A stretch of 64,000 nt of DNA from positions 1 to 64,000 of the forward strand of contig NZ_JONS01000019.1 in assembly GCF_000711965.1 (NCBI RefSeq), in the 5' to 3' direction. The notes beneath the pieces were generated by a model. It saw nothing but the letters and a program-made list of their open reading frames with translations, was not told where the DNA came from and ran no database searches. The translations under genes and the position numbers were made by a program. The number at the start of each line of letters is the position of its first letter. The stretch's first letter is position 1. This DNA comes from Actinomyces israelii DSM 43320. GTDB taxonomy: Bacteria; Actinomycetota; Actinomycetes; Actinomycetales; Actinomycetaceae. Positions 43,855 through 52,464 of this stretch are shown piece by piece.

Positions 43855-44316
43855 TCAGGCCCCCTCGCGGCGGGTGCGCTCGTAGTCGCGCACCTGGTCG
43901 ATCCGTCCCTGGTGGCGCGCGTCCCCGGAGAAGGACTCGGCGATAAAGGCGTCCAGGATCGTCATCGCCTCCTCGGCGGAGTGCTGGCGCACGCCGAAGC
44001 CGGCGACATTGGCGTCGTTGTGCTGGCGGGCCAGGCGCGCGGTCTCCACGGACCACACGAGGGCGGCTCGCACGCCGTCGACCTTGTTGGCGGCGATCTG
44101 CTCGCCGTTGCCGGAGCCGCCCAGGACGACGCCGAGGCTGCCGGGGTCGGCGACGACTCCCTCGGCGCAGGCGAAGCAGAAGCCGGGGTAGTCGTCAGCG
44201 GGGTCGTACTCGTAGGAGCCGTGATCGACGACCTCGTGACCGGCCCGCCTCCAGTGGTCCCTCAGGAGGTTCTTGAGCTCGAATCCGGCGTGGTCGGTAC
44301 CAATGTGAATACGCAT
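43855..44316 (-). CDS. rpiB: Ribose-5-phosphate isomerase B
   Basis: A 153-residue enzyme that interconverts ribose-5-phosphate and ribulose-5-phosphate in the pentose phosphate pathway. It starts MRIHIGTDHAGFELKNLL. The active-site stretch is VLGGSGNGEQIAANKV: it has the mycobacterial form with a catalytic Glu in place of the Cys found in E. coli RpiB (family knowledge). The conserved HNDANVAGFGVRQH follows. I start at ATG 44314-44316, the normal first residue of the family, not at 44334. It is first gene of a two-gene unit with the DNA glycosylase. Confidence 0.95.
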   Translation of the reverse strand: MRIHIGTDHAGFELKNLLRDHWRRAGHEVVDHGSYEYDPADDYPGFCFACAEGVVADPGSLGVVLGGSGNGEQIAANKVDGVRAALVWSVETARLARQHNDANVAGFGVRQHSAEEAMTILDAFIAESFSGDARHQGRIDQVRDYERTRREGA

Positions 44317-44401
44317 ACCCGGATTGTGCCTCACGCGAACAGCAGCGGACAGCGGGCTGACCGCACAGATGTGCGGGTAGCGCCCACGTTAGCGTGAGCT
44401 C

Positions 44402-46615
44402 ATGACGACTGACTCCCCTCACTCCTCCGCACCGGCGACGCGCGCCCCCTCCGAGATCCCTGCGGCCCCCGAGGCCCCCGAGGGCTCCGAGGGCACCGAG
44501 GCTCCCGAGGGCTCTGTGCGCGGCGGCGTGCTGGAGACCGCGGCCGTCGACCCCGCCGTCCGCCCGCAGGACGACCTCTTCCGCCACGTCAACGGCGCCT
44601 GGCTCGCCACGGCGCAGATCCCCGCCGACCGCCCGGGCACCGGGGCCTTCCTGGTCCTGCGCGACGCGGCGGAGGCGGCCTGCCGGGACATCCTCGACGA
44701 GCTCGTCGCCCGGGCCGACTCGGCGCCCGCCGCCCCGGCGGGGCCGACCGGCTCAGCCGAGCCCGCTGCCCAGGCCGGGTCCGCGGCCAAGATCGCCTCC
44801 CTGTACACCTCCTTCCTCGACGAGGAGCGCATCGAGGAGCTGGGCGCCTCCCCGCTGGAGGTCGAGCTCGCCCCCGTCCTGGAGGCGGGCGACAAGGCGG
44901 CCCTGGCCCGCGCCCTGGGAGCGGGGATCGCCGCCGGCTTCTCGGGCCCGGTCGCCGTCGCCGTCGAGGTCGACCTCAACGACCCCGACCACTACACGAC
45001 CTGGATGGGACAGTCCGGGCTCGGCCTGCCCGACGAGTCGTACTACCGTCAGGAGGAGCGCGCGAGCATCCGCGAGGCCTACACGGCGCACGTCGCGCGC
45101 ATGCTGGAGCTGGCGGGGCTGCCGCAGCGGCTCGGGGCGGACGCGTCCGGGCTGGCCGCCCGCGTCATGGGGGTGGAGACCGCCCTGGCCGCCGGGCACT
45201 GGGACCGCGTCGCCTGCCGCGACGTGGAGAAGATGAACAACCCGCGCACCTGGGCCGAGCTCGCCGGCTCGGCGCCGGCCTTCGAGTGGGAGGCCTGGCG
45301 CTCCGGGATCAACCGGGCCGCCGCGGGCGCGGGGGCGGACTCCACGGCGCTGCTGGAGCGCACGATCGTCAAGCAGCCCGACTACCTGCCCCACCTGGCG
45401 CGGGTGTGGCGGGACGCGGACCTGGAGGACCTGCGCGCGTGGGCGGCGTGGCACGTCGTCCACGGCCGCGCGCCCCTGCTCTCGCGGGCCTTCGTGGAGG
45501 AGAGCTTCGCCTTCTACTCGCGCACCCTCCAGGGCGTCGACCAGCTGCGGGCGCGGTGGAAGCGCGCTGTCGGCCTGGTCGAGAGCACCATGGGCGAGGC
45601 CCTGGGGGAGCTGTACGCGGCCAGGCACTTCCCGCCCGCCCACAAGGAGCGGATGGAGGCCCTGGTGGGCCGCCTCATCGAGGCCTACCGGGAGTCGATC
45701 TCCTCCCTGGAGTGGATGAGCCGGGCCACGCGCGAGCGCGCCCTGGACAAGCTCGCCATGTTCACCCCCAAGATCGGCTACCCGGACACCTGGCGCGACT
45801 ACTCCGCGGTCGTCGTCACCCCCGGGGACGTCATCGCCTCGGTGCGCTCGGTCGAGGACTTCGAGCTGGCCCGCGCCCTGCGCAAGCTGGACGGCCCCGT
45901 GGACCGGGGCGAGTGGCACATGACGCCGCAGACGGTCAACGCCTACTACAGCCCGACGATGAACGAGATCGTCTTCCCCGCGGCGATCCTCCAGCCCCCC
46001 TTCTTCGACCCGGCCGCCGACGACGCCGTCAACTACGGCGGCATCGGCGCGGTGATCGGTCACGAGATCGGGCACGGCTTCGACGACCAGGGCTCGACCT
46101 TCGACGGCACCGGCAAGGTCGTCGACTGGTGGACCTCCGCGGACCGCGAGGCCTTCACGGCGCGGACCAGGGCGCTGATCGACCAGTTCGACGCCTACCG
46201 GCCGGCCCTGCTCGTGGCTCGGGCCGAGGCCGCGGGCAAGGACGCCTCCGAGGTCCCGCACGTCAACGGCGCGCTGACGATCGGGGAGAACATCGGGGAC
46301 CTGGGGGGCCTGGGGATCGCGCTCAAGGCCTACCGGCTGGCGCTGTCCGAGGCGGGCATCGACTCCTTCGAGGACGCCCCCGTCATCGACTCCCTGAGCG
46401 CGCTGGAGCGCTTCTTCTTCTCCTGGGCGCGCATCTGGCGGGGCCGGAACCGCGACGACTACGCCGAACTGCTGCTCGCCATCGACCCGCACTCGCCGGG
46501 CGAGTTCCGCTGCAACGGCATCGTGCGCAACGTGGACGCCTTCTACGAGGCCTTCGGCGTGGGCAGCGACGACGCCCTCTGGCTCGCCCCCGAGGAGCGA
46601 GTCAACATTTGGTGA
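44402..46615 (+). CDS. pepO: M13 family zinc metallopeptidase (PepO/neprilysin-like)
   Basis: A 737-residue peptidase. An acidic, Glu/Ala/Pro-rich N-terminus (about 45 residues) precedes the family start (AVDPAVRPQDDLFRHVNGAWL). Zinc ligands are H554 and H558 in HEIGHGFDDQ and E629 in GENIGDLGG, with D633 also conserved. NAYYSPTMNEIVFPAAIL is the substrate-binding edge motif. The C-terminus ends in RVNIW instead of the usual C-R-V-W. No signal peptide or membrane helix is seen, so it is cytoplasmic, as in other actinomycetes. It cleaves peptides. It is divergent from rpiB. Confidence 0.95.
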   Translation: MTTDSPHSSAPATRAPSEIPAAPEAPEGSEGTEAPEGSVRGGVLETAAVDPAVRPQDDLFRHVNGAWLATAQIPADRPGTGAFLVLRDAAEAACRDILDELVARADSAPAAPAGPTGSAEPAAQAGSAAKIASLYTSFLDEERIEELGASPLEVELAPVLEAGDKAALARALGAGIAAGFSGPVAVAVEVDLNDPDHYTTWMGQSGLGLPDESYYRQEERASIREAYTAHVARMLELAGLPQRLGADASGLAARVMGVETALAAGHWDRVACRDVEKMNNPRTWAELAGSAPAFEWEAWRSGINRAAAGAGADSTALLERTIVKQPDYLPHLARVWRDADLEDLRAWAAWHVVHGRAPLLSRAFVEESFAFYSRTLQGVDQLRARWKRAVGLVESTMGEALGELYAARHFPPAHKERMEALVGRLIEAYRESISSLEWMSRATRERALDKLAMFTPKIGYPDTWRDYSAVVVTPGDVIASVRSVEDFELARALRKLDGPVDRGEWHMTPQTVNAYYSPTMNEIVFPAAILQPPFFDPAADDAVNYGGIGAVIGHEIGHGFDDQGSTFDGTGKVVDWWTSADREAFTARTRALIDQFDAYRPALLVARAEAAGKDASEVPHVNGALTIGENIGDLGGLGIALKAYRLALSEAGIDSFEDAPVIDSLSALERFFFSWARIWRGRNRDDYAELLLAIDPHSPGEFRCNGIVRNVDAFYEAFGVGSDDALWLAPEERVNIW

Positions 46616-46683
46616 CTATTATCACAACTACCCCACATTTCTGTTGTCTCTGTTGCCAATGTGACTACTGAGGCGTCCGTCTG

Positions 46684-46762
46684 TCTCGCATCGTGGACAT
46701 TGTGGCCTTGTGCCCGCATTGCGGGTGCGAGAGAGTTGATTCCAGATCGGTGCGATGCACCG
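46684..46762 (+). promoter_or_regulatory. Hairpin-rich leader upstream of wall protein gene
   Basis: TCTCGCA (46684-46690) pairs with TGCGAGA (46726-46732), enclosing CCCGC-ATT-GCGGG (46713-46725). CGGTGC-GAT-GCACCG follows (46748-46762). The region before it (46616-46680) is AT-rich and probably holds the promoter. The ribosome site GGAGG (46792-46796) is outside the hairpins. Confidence 0.4.
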
Positions 46763-46800
46763 TGATGGACAACCCGACCCGACCACCCTCTGGAGGACTC

Positions 46801-47871
46801 ATGCGTCTCGGACGCTTCGTCGCCACCATCGGTGCTACTGCCACCCTCGCGGTCGTCGGTACTGCCGTTTCCGCCCCCGCCCTCGCCGCCGAGGAGGACG
46901 GTTTTGTCACGGACGGCAAGTACACGGGCGTCGCCGACCCGAGCTCGACCCTGACCGTCTCCGGCACCGGCTGCACCGACCCCGCCGGCCACCCGACCAG
47001 CCTGACCTGGGCCATCGGCAACGAGGACTCCACGGCCGCCGGCACCGGCGAGGTCAAGGAGGACGGCTCGTGGACCGCGACCATCGACCTGGCGCAGGCG
47101 GTCCCCGCCGCCGGGCTGAAGGACCAGCAGAGGACCGGCCTCTCCTTCGCCTGCGTCGACTACAACACGAACACCCTCAAGACGCTCTCGCTGTCGCTCC
47201 AGCTGGACTCCTCCAAGCTCAGCGGCGAGTACAAGCTGATCAATCAGGCCGACGGCACCCAGACCATTGCGCTCGACGTCAAGGGCTTCGCCCCCGGCGA
47301 GGAGGTCACCTTCCGCGTCGCGCCGGAGAGCGCCTACCAGAGCGAGCAGGGCCCGGTCGAGGGCGACTTCCACGCCCTGGGCACCTTCAACGCCGACGGC
47401 GGCGGCGCCGTCGCCCAGAGCTTCACCCCCCCGACCGATCTGCCCGACGGCAGGTACAAGGCGGGTGTCTTCGGCGCCGCCTACGGCGAGCACGCCTGGT
47501 TCGAGAACATCCTGGTCAAGGACGGCAAGATCTACACCGTCGACAAGGGAGACGGCGGCCAGGGAGACGGCGGCCAGGGCGACGGCGACCAGGACAACAA
47601 CGGGGGCGGCCTGCCCGAGCCGACCGAGGCCGCTGAGGCCCCCTCGCAGACCGCCGCCCCCGCAGCCGGCGGAGACCCGGCCGACCCGCCGGCTGCGGGC
47701 AATCCCGCCCCGGCCAGCCCCGCCCCGGCCAAGCCCGCGGCGCCCGCGGCCCAGACTCCTTCGAGTTCGAGGCAGCTCGCCAAGACCGGGGCCGACCTCG
47801 GCGCCGCGCTCGTCGGCGCCGGCCTCCTCGCCAGCGGCGCCGTCCTCCTGGCCTCCCGCCGCAAGGCCTGA
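46801..47871 (+). CDS. LAKTG wall-anchored surface protein, paralogue 1
   Basis: A 356-residue secreted wall protein. The signal peptide is MRLGRFVATIGATATLAVVG to ALAAEE. Two beta-rich domains follow, each with one disulfide-type Cys pair in the first (SGTGCTDPAG and LSFACVDYNTN). The second opens DVKGFAPGEEVTFRVAPES and ends FTPPTDLPDGRYKAGVFGA. A Gly/Asp/Gln repeat (GDGGQGDGGQGDGDQD) and an Ala/Pro linker lead to LAKTG (326-330), a membrane stretch and SRRKA. The same layout is found at 49220, including the TGGAGGACTC leader and MR-GR start. An LCP ligase gene lies between them. Function unknown, probably wall structure or attachment. Confidence 0.88.
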   Translation: MRLGRFVATIGATATLAVVGTAVSAPALAAEEDGFVTDGKYTGVADPSSTLTVSGTGCTDPAGHPTSLTWAIGNEDSTAAGTGEVKEDGSWTATIDLAQAVPAAGLKDQQRTGLSFACVDYNTNTLKTLSLSLQLDSSKLSGEYKLINQADGTQTIALDVKGFAPGEEVTFRVAPESAYQSEQGPVEGDFHALGTFNADGGGAVAQSFTPPTDLPDGRYKAGVFGAAYGEHAWFENILVKDGKIYTVDKGDGGQGDGGQGDGDQDNNGGGLPEPTEAAEAPSQTAAPAAGGDPADPPAAGNPAPASPAPAKPAAPAAQTPSSSRQLAKTGADLGAALVGAGLLASGAVLLASRRKA

Positions 47872-47891
47872 GTGCCGCTAGTGTGCAGGCG

Positions 47892-48953
47892 ATGACGCGC
47901 TCCGACTCACCTGCACACCGCACAGCCCCCGCCCGGGTGCGCGCAGCCCTCGCCGCTGCGCGCACCCGGGCGTCCGCGTTCGGGCGGCGCCGCCCGCTGG
48001 CGGCCGCCACCGCCCTGGTGCTCACCCTGACGCTGGTCCTCGTCCTGGGCGACATCGGCCTCATGAGCGCCAGGCTCCGCAGCACCGACATCCGCATGCC
48101 GCGCGCGACCGCCGAGACAGGCGCTCCCGACGCGGAGACCTGGCTGCTCATCGGCACCGACTCGCGCGAGGACCTTCCCGAGGGCCCCGACCGCTACGGC
48201 ACCGTGGAGGACACCGGAGAAGGCTCCCGCGCCGACGTGCTGGCCCTCGTGCAGCCCGGCAAGGCCGGGCTCACCGTCCTCACCCTGCCCCGGGACCTCA
48301 CCATCGGCCCGACCTTCTTCACCAGCCAGAGGCTCGCCACCTCCTACCTCGACGGCGCGCAGAACACGATCGACCTGCTGTGCACCCAGCTCGGCATCAC
48401 CACCACCCACCTGGTCACGGTCGACATGGCCCAGTTCGCCTCCATCATCGACTCCCTGGGGGGCCTGGAGGTCACGATCGACGAGCCCTTCCGGGACACC
48501 AACGCGGGCCTCGACATCGCCCAGGCGGGCCCTCAGACCCTGTCCGGCGTCGACGCGCTCGCCCTGGTCCGCTCCCGCCACCCCGAGGTCTACCGCGACG
48601 GCGCCTGGGTCGCCCTGTCCGAGACCGAGGGCGCGCACCGCCGCACCCGGTACTCCGGCGTCGTCATGAAGGCCCTGATCGACGCCGTGCGCGAGCGCGC
48701 CGGCAGCCCCCTGGCCGCGCACCAGCTGGTCTGGACGCTGACCGGCAACCTCGGGGTCGACGACCGCACCGGCCTGCTCGACCTCGCATCCCTGGGCGCC
48801 GCCGCCGCCCGGAGCGGCGCCGACGCCGTCACGCTCGTCGATGTGCCCGCGCCCACGCGGGGGAGCTCCTTCATCGCCTTCCCCACCGAGGACACCTACG
48901 CAGTCCTCGCCGAGCACGGCTACGCGCCCGGCGCCTGCGCCCCGGCGGGCTGA
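47892..48953 (+). CDS. LytR-CpsA-Psr (LCP) family wall-polymer ligase
   Basis: A 353-residue membrane-anchored enzyme. A basic cytoplasmic head is followed by one helix (LAAATALVLTLTLVLVLGDIG), and the LCP domain is outside. Conserved parts are TWLLIGTDSREDLP, GSRADVLALVQ, LPRDLTIG, ATSYLDGAQNTIDLL, VDMAQFASIIDSLGG and DALALVRSRH, including the Arg and Asp residues that bind the polyprenyl pyrophosphate substrate. LCP enzymes attach teichoic-acid-like polymers or glycoproteins to peptidoglycan; in Actinomyces one glycosylates the GspA wall protein (family knowledge). Two wall proteins flank it. A GTG start nine bases upstream is also possible. Confidence 0.93.
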   Translation: MTRSDSPAHRTAPARVRAALAAARTRASAFGRRRPLAAATALVLTLTLVLVLGDIGLMSARLRSTDIRMPRATAETGAPDAETWLLIGTDSREDLPEGPDRYGTVEDTGEGSRADVLALVQPGKAGLTVLTLPRDLTIGPTFFTSQRLATSYLDGAQNTIDLLCTQLGITTTHLVTVDMAQFASIIDSLGGLEVTIDEPFRDTNAGLDIAQAGPQTLSGVDALALVRSRHPEVYRDGAWVALSETEGAHRRTRYSGVVMKALIDAVRERAGSPLAAHQLVWTLTGNLGVDDRTGLLDLASLGAAAARSGADAVTLVDVPAPTRGSSFIAFPTEDTYAVLAEHGYAPGACAPAG

Positions 48954-49219
48954 GGGGCCCGGGCCCGGATCGCCCCGGCGGGGCCGGCGGAGACCGCGGA
49001 CGCGAACAGGGTGGGGAGCAATCCCCATACAACCCGGTGCAGTCGTGACCAGTGATACCTGAAGTGACGCACGGGAGTCATGTGACAGCAAAATTCAGGG
49101 CACGGTCCCGGCAGGCGCTGTTAAAGCCTTGTAAATACCCTGCGTCAGGTGAAACACTGCGTAGCGGGCAGACAACATCCCCGACGCCCTCACTGACTCC
49201 CAGCTATTTGGAGGACTCC

Positions 49220-50170
49220 ATGCGTTTTGGACGCTCCCTTGCCACCGTCGGCGCCACCGCCCTGGTCGCGGTCGGCGCCCTCGCAAGCCCCGCCGCTGCC
49301 GACGACGGGTCGGGCTTCGCCATCGACGACAGCTACGCCGGCCGCTACGCCTCCGGCCAGTCCGCGACCGTCTCCGGCGTCGGCTGCAACCCGGTCAACG
49401 GCAACCGCTCCGCCCTCGTCTGGGGCCTCACCCGGGACGGCGTCGCCATCGAGGGCGCCAACGGCGCCGAGGCCGCCAATGCCGACGGCACCTGGAAGAC
49501 CACCATCGACCTGCCGGCCATTGCCGCCGGCGCCGACCTGAAGGACCCGTCGGCGCTCCGCCTGGGCGTTGCGTGCGTGGACTACAACGGCAACGTGGCG
49601 GGCACCGCCGAGGTGCCCCTGTACATCGACTCCACCGCCGTGGACGGCACCGCCACGATCGTCTCCTCGGACACCGACAGCGACGGCAAGTACGACACCC
49701 AGACCTTCGAGATCAACCTCACCGGCTTCACCCCGGGTGCGACCGTGAAGTTCTTCGTGACCGACGAGAACGGCAGCTCCGTCAAGGACATTCGAGAGGT
49801 CACCGCCGACGCCGAGGGCCGCTTCGCCTACAACGGCCCCGTCCCCACCGACCTTCCTGACGGCAAGTACCGCATCGTGATCTGGAACGCCACCTACGAC
49901 GAGGGCTTCATCAGCGAGGCCATCCAGGTGACGGGCGGCTGGTGGCAGGTCAAGGACGGGGCCATCCCCTCCGACCCGAACAACCCGACCCCCACCGCCG
50001 ACCCGAGCGCCGCCGCTGACCCGGCGACCGACGGCGACCCGGGTGCCACCGCCCCGACCGCCCCGAAGTCCGGCCTGGCCAAGACCGGTGCGGGCCTTGG
50101 CGCTGCCGTCGTCGCCGCCGGCCTGCTCGCCGCGGGCGGCGTCCTCCTGGCCTACCGCCGCCGGGCCTGA
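49220..50170 (+). CDS. LAKTG wall-anchored surface protein, paralogue 2
   Basis: A 316-residue wall protein. The signal peptide is MRFGRSLATVGATALVAVGALAS, cut near AAADD. Two domains follow: SGQSATVSGVGCNPVNGNRS to LRLGVACVDYNGN (Cys pair) and EINLTGFTPGATVKFFVTDE to PTDLPDGKYRIVIWNATYDE. They are clearly paralogous to those of the protein at 46801. A Thr/Pro/Asp linker precedes LAKTG (286-290), a hydrophobic stretch and YRRRA. GGAGGA lies at good distance before ATG 49220. The gap of 266 bases upstream has no gene but room for its own promoter, so the gene may be expressed independently of the LCP gene. Confidence 0.88.
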   Translation: MRFGRSLATVGATALVAVGALASPAAADDGSGFAIDDSYAGRYASGQSATVSGVGCNPVNGNRSALVWGLTRDGVAIEGANGAEAANADGTWKTTIDLPAIAAGADLKDPSALRLGVACVDYNGNVAGTAEVPLYIDSTAVDGTATIVSSDTDSDGKYDTQTFEINLTGFTPGATVKFFVTDENGSSVKDIREVTADAEGRFAYNGPVPTDLPDGKYRIVIWNATYDEGFISEAIQVTGGWWQVKDGAIPSDPNNPTPTADPSAAADPATDGDPGATAPTAPKSGLAKTGAGLGAAVVAAGLLAAGGVLLAYRRRA

Positions 50171-50243
50171 CCGGCGCCCCCTCTCCCGGCGGTGCTGCGG
50201 GCGGTCCCCCCGCGGACACCCCGCTGAGGACCCGATCATCGAA

Positions 50244-50279
50244 CCGCCCGGGTGCGCACGACCGTGCGCACCCGGGCGG
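50244..50279. terminator. Bidirectional terminator between convergent genes
   Basis: CCGCCCGGGTGCGCACG (50244-50260) is the exact complement of 50263-50279, with only AC between. It lies between the wall protein gene and the convergent ABC permease gene. Confidence 0.85.
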
Positions 50280-50312
50280 CCGCATGCATCCACCGCCCAC
50301 CCCCGCCGTCGC

Positions 50313-51140
50313 TCACAGCTCGGCGCGGCGCAGGAGGAGCACGGCCCCCGCCACGAGGAGCACCACGGCTGCGCCTCCCGTCCACACGGGCCCCCAGGAC
50401 AGAGCGTCCCAGGAGGAGGCCAGCGAGGAGGCCATGGGAGCCAGGCCCAGGGGGCTCCAGCGGGCCAGGGGCTCCCACGCGGCGGCGGTCGGCCCCAGCA
50501 GCGAGAGCACCACCCCCACGGCGGCGGGCAGCACGGTGGCCCGCGAGCAGGCCGAGACCAGGAGGGTCAGGCCGAGGGTGACCAGCGCGCCCAGGCCCCA
50601 CAGGGCGGCGGCCGCGGCGCCGCGTCCCGCCTCCGGCCCGGTGACCCCCTCGAAGAGGACCGCTGTCACCGCCGCGCAGGTCAGTGCGCTCAGCAGGACC
50701 GCCAGCGCTGCGCTCAGGCCCACCGCCACCGCCTTGGCCAGGACGTAGACGCTGCGGCCCCGCGAGCCCTGCCCGGCCAGCTCGGCCGGCGCCACGCCGC
50801 TGCCCCGCTCCCCCGCGATCGCCGAGGCGGCCACGACGACCAGGGCCACGAGCAGGAGCGAGGAGGCGTTCTTGACCCACTGGGCCCAGGCGTCGGCCAC
50901 GACCGGGGGCGGGACGGCGCCCGCGGCGACCTCGCCCAGGGTGCCGGCCAGGAGCTCGGGCATGAGCCGGGCCACCACGGGAGAGCCGACCCCGGTCACC
51001 AGGGCCGCTCCGAGCAGGACCGGGCCGCGCCAGGTCCGCCTCACGCCGGTCAGCTCGATGCGGACGAGCTCGGTGAAGGCGTCGAGGAGACCCGCGCCAC
51101 GGCCCCGGGCCCGCCCACTCATCTCACTCATGTCACTCAT
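50313..51140 (-). CDS. ABC-2 type permease
   Basis: A 275-residue membrane protein with about six helices (WRGPVLLGAALVTGVGSPVV, ASSLLLVALVVVAASAIAG, LSAALAVLLSALTCAAVTAV, LWGLGALVTLGLTLLVSA, AAVGVVLSLLGP and VVLLVAGAVLLLRR). GERGSGVAPAELAGQGSRGR is the cytoplasmic loop typical of ABC-2 permeases. I start at ATG 51138-51140, eight bases inside the end of the ATPase gene, so translation is coupled. It is the last gene of a five-gene PadR-led operon. The substrate is unknown; such ABC pairs under PadR control often give resistance to membrane-active compounds. Confidence 0.88.
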   Translation of the reverse strand: MSDMSEMSGRARGRGAGLLDAFTELVRIELTGVRRTWRGPVLLGAALVTGVGSPVVARLMPELLAGTLGEVAAGAVPPPVVADAWAQWVKNASSLLLVALVVVAASAIAGERGSGVAPAELAGQGSRGRSVYVLAKAVAVGLSAALAVLLSALTCAAVTAVLFEGVTGPEAGRGAAAAALWGLGALVTLGLTLLVSACSRATVLPAAVGVVLSLLGPTAAAWEPLARWSPLGLAPMASSLASSWDALSWGPVWTGGAAVVLLVAGAVLLLRRAEL

Positions 51141-52128
51141 GGTCCGCTCCCCGCCTCGCGCCGTCCGTCCTGGTGCCGTCCGTCTCGGCGGGGCGCTCGG
51201 GCGTCGCGCTCCCCACGGCTCGCAGGAAGACCTCCTCCAGGCCGTGGCGGGTGAAGCCCAGGCGGACCAGCCCGCACCCCGCCCGGTCCACGACGCCCGC
51301 GAGCGCGTGGTGCGCGGCCTGCGGGTCCCGCGTGCGGATGCGGACACGGGTGTCCGCGCACTCGACGGCCTGCACCCAGGGCTGCCGCTCCAGGAGCGCG
51401 GCCAGGGGCGCGGCGTCGTCCACGGCCTCGATCTCCATGCTGGTGGCCCGCGCCCCGGCGACGAGCTCCGCCGTCGTCCCGGTCAGGAGCAGGCGCCCGC
51501 GGTCGATGATGGCGACGTCGTCGCAGACCCGCTCGGCGTCGTCGAGCAGGTGGGTGGACAGGAGGATGGTGGTGCGCCCGCGCAGGGCGGCGATGAGATC
51601 GAGGACCTCTTTGCGCCCCACGGGGTCGAGGGCGGAGGTCGGCTCGTCCAGAATGAGCAGGCGCGGGGCGGTCACGAGGGCCCGGGCCAGGCCGAGGCGC
51701 TGACGCATGCCGCGGGAGTAGGCGCCGACCGGCTGGTCCACGCCCCGCAGGCCCGCCAGCTCCAGGAGGGTGGCGCTGCGGCGCCGCAGCGCCGCGCCCC
51801 GCAGGCCCATCATGCGTCCGGCGTGGGCGAGGACCTCGTCGGCCCTCATCCAGGGGCGGAAGCCGGGGACGTCGGGCAGGTAGCCGACCAGACCGGGGGC
51901 GAGGGCCCCGCCGGCGTCGCGTCCCAGGATCCGCACGCTCCCGCCGGTGGGGCGGGCCAGGCCCAGGACCATGCGGATGGTCGTGGTCTTGCCCGCGCCG
52001 TTGCGGCCCAGGAAGCCGAAGACTCCGCCCTCGGGGACGCGCAGGTCCAGGTGGTCCACGACTGTGCGGTCCTTGTAGCGCTTGGTCAGGCCCCGGGTGG
52101 CCAGGGCCGTGGAGACGGCGGGGCTCAC
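51133..52128 (-). CDS. ABC transporter ATP-binding protein
   Basis: A 331-residue ATPase. Walker A is GRNGAGKTT, Q-loop GYLPDVPGF, signature YSRGMRQRLGLARAL, Walker B LLILDEPTSALDP and H-loop LLSTHLLDDAERV. A DUF4162-like C-terminal domain follows (ATSMEIEAVDDAAPLAALL, LEEVFLRAV). An acidic-basic tail ends the protein. Its start overlaps the PLDc_N gene stop by four bases, and its end overlaps the permease start. It is the energy subunit for the exporter. Confidence 0.93.
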   Translation of the reverse strand: MSPAVSTALATRGLTKRYKDRTVVDHLDLRVPEGGVFGFLGRNGAGKTTTIRMVLGLARPTGGSVRILGRDAGGALAPGLVGYLPDVPGFRPWMRADEVLAHAGRMMGLRGAALRRRSATLLELAGLRGVDQPVGAYSRGMRQRLGLARALVTAPRLLILDEPTSALDPVGRKEVLDLIAALRGRTTILLSTHLLDDAERVCDDVAIIDRGRLLLTGTTAELVAGARATSMEIEAVDDAAPLAALLERQPWVQAVECADTRVRIRTRDPQAAHHALAGVVDRAGCGLVRLGFTRHGLEEVFLRAVGSATPERPAETDGTRTDGARRGADHE

Positions 52129-52448
52129 CGCCGGTCGTCTCCGTAGAGGGCGGCGACGACGTCGGCCGTCCCCGCGCCCGCTGCCGGGCGCTTACCCGGC
52201 GGGGGCTCCGTGACGGGAGCGGGACGGCGCCCGGCGGCGAGGAAGGCGACCGGGCCGATGAAGGAGAGCGCGACGATGAGGACCAGCCAGACCCAGCGGT
52301 TGGCGCTCAGGCGCTCGGCGGGCGTGCGCCACCAGCGCCACAGGGCTACGGCCGCCAGCCCCAGCTCGACGACGGCGAGGGCGGCGAGCACTGCGAGCAC
52401 AGGGCCGCTCGGCGGGTCTGCGACGGCGGACGGGAACGCGGATGACAT
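52125..52448 (-). CDS. PLDc_N-type small membrane protein
   Basis: A 107-residue protein with two helices (VLAVLAALAVVELGLAAVAL and RWVWLVLIVALSFIGPVAFLAAG). The second helix plus the Arg/Pro after it is the phospholipase D N-terminal (PLDc_N) pattern, found alone in many actinobacterial ABC operons. There is no enzyme domain. A disordered tail with GDDRR follows. It overlaps the ATPase gene by four bases, which suggests a helper role for the exporter, such as assembly or sensing (inference). Confidence 0.85.
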   Translation of the reverse strand: MSSAFPSAVADPPSGPVLAVLAALAVVELGLAAVALWRWWRTPAERLSANRWVWLVLIVALSFIGPVAFLAAGRRPAPVTEPPPGKRPAAGAGTADVVAALYGDDRR

Positions 52449-52464
52449 GAGGGCTCCTCTCGGG

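Noticed and set aside
49052-49219. N-terminal extension of the second wall protein
   Set aside because: The in-frame extension would bury the signal peptide. The MRFGRS start has a ribosome site and matches its paralogue.
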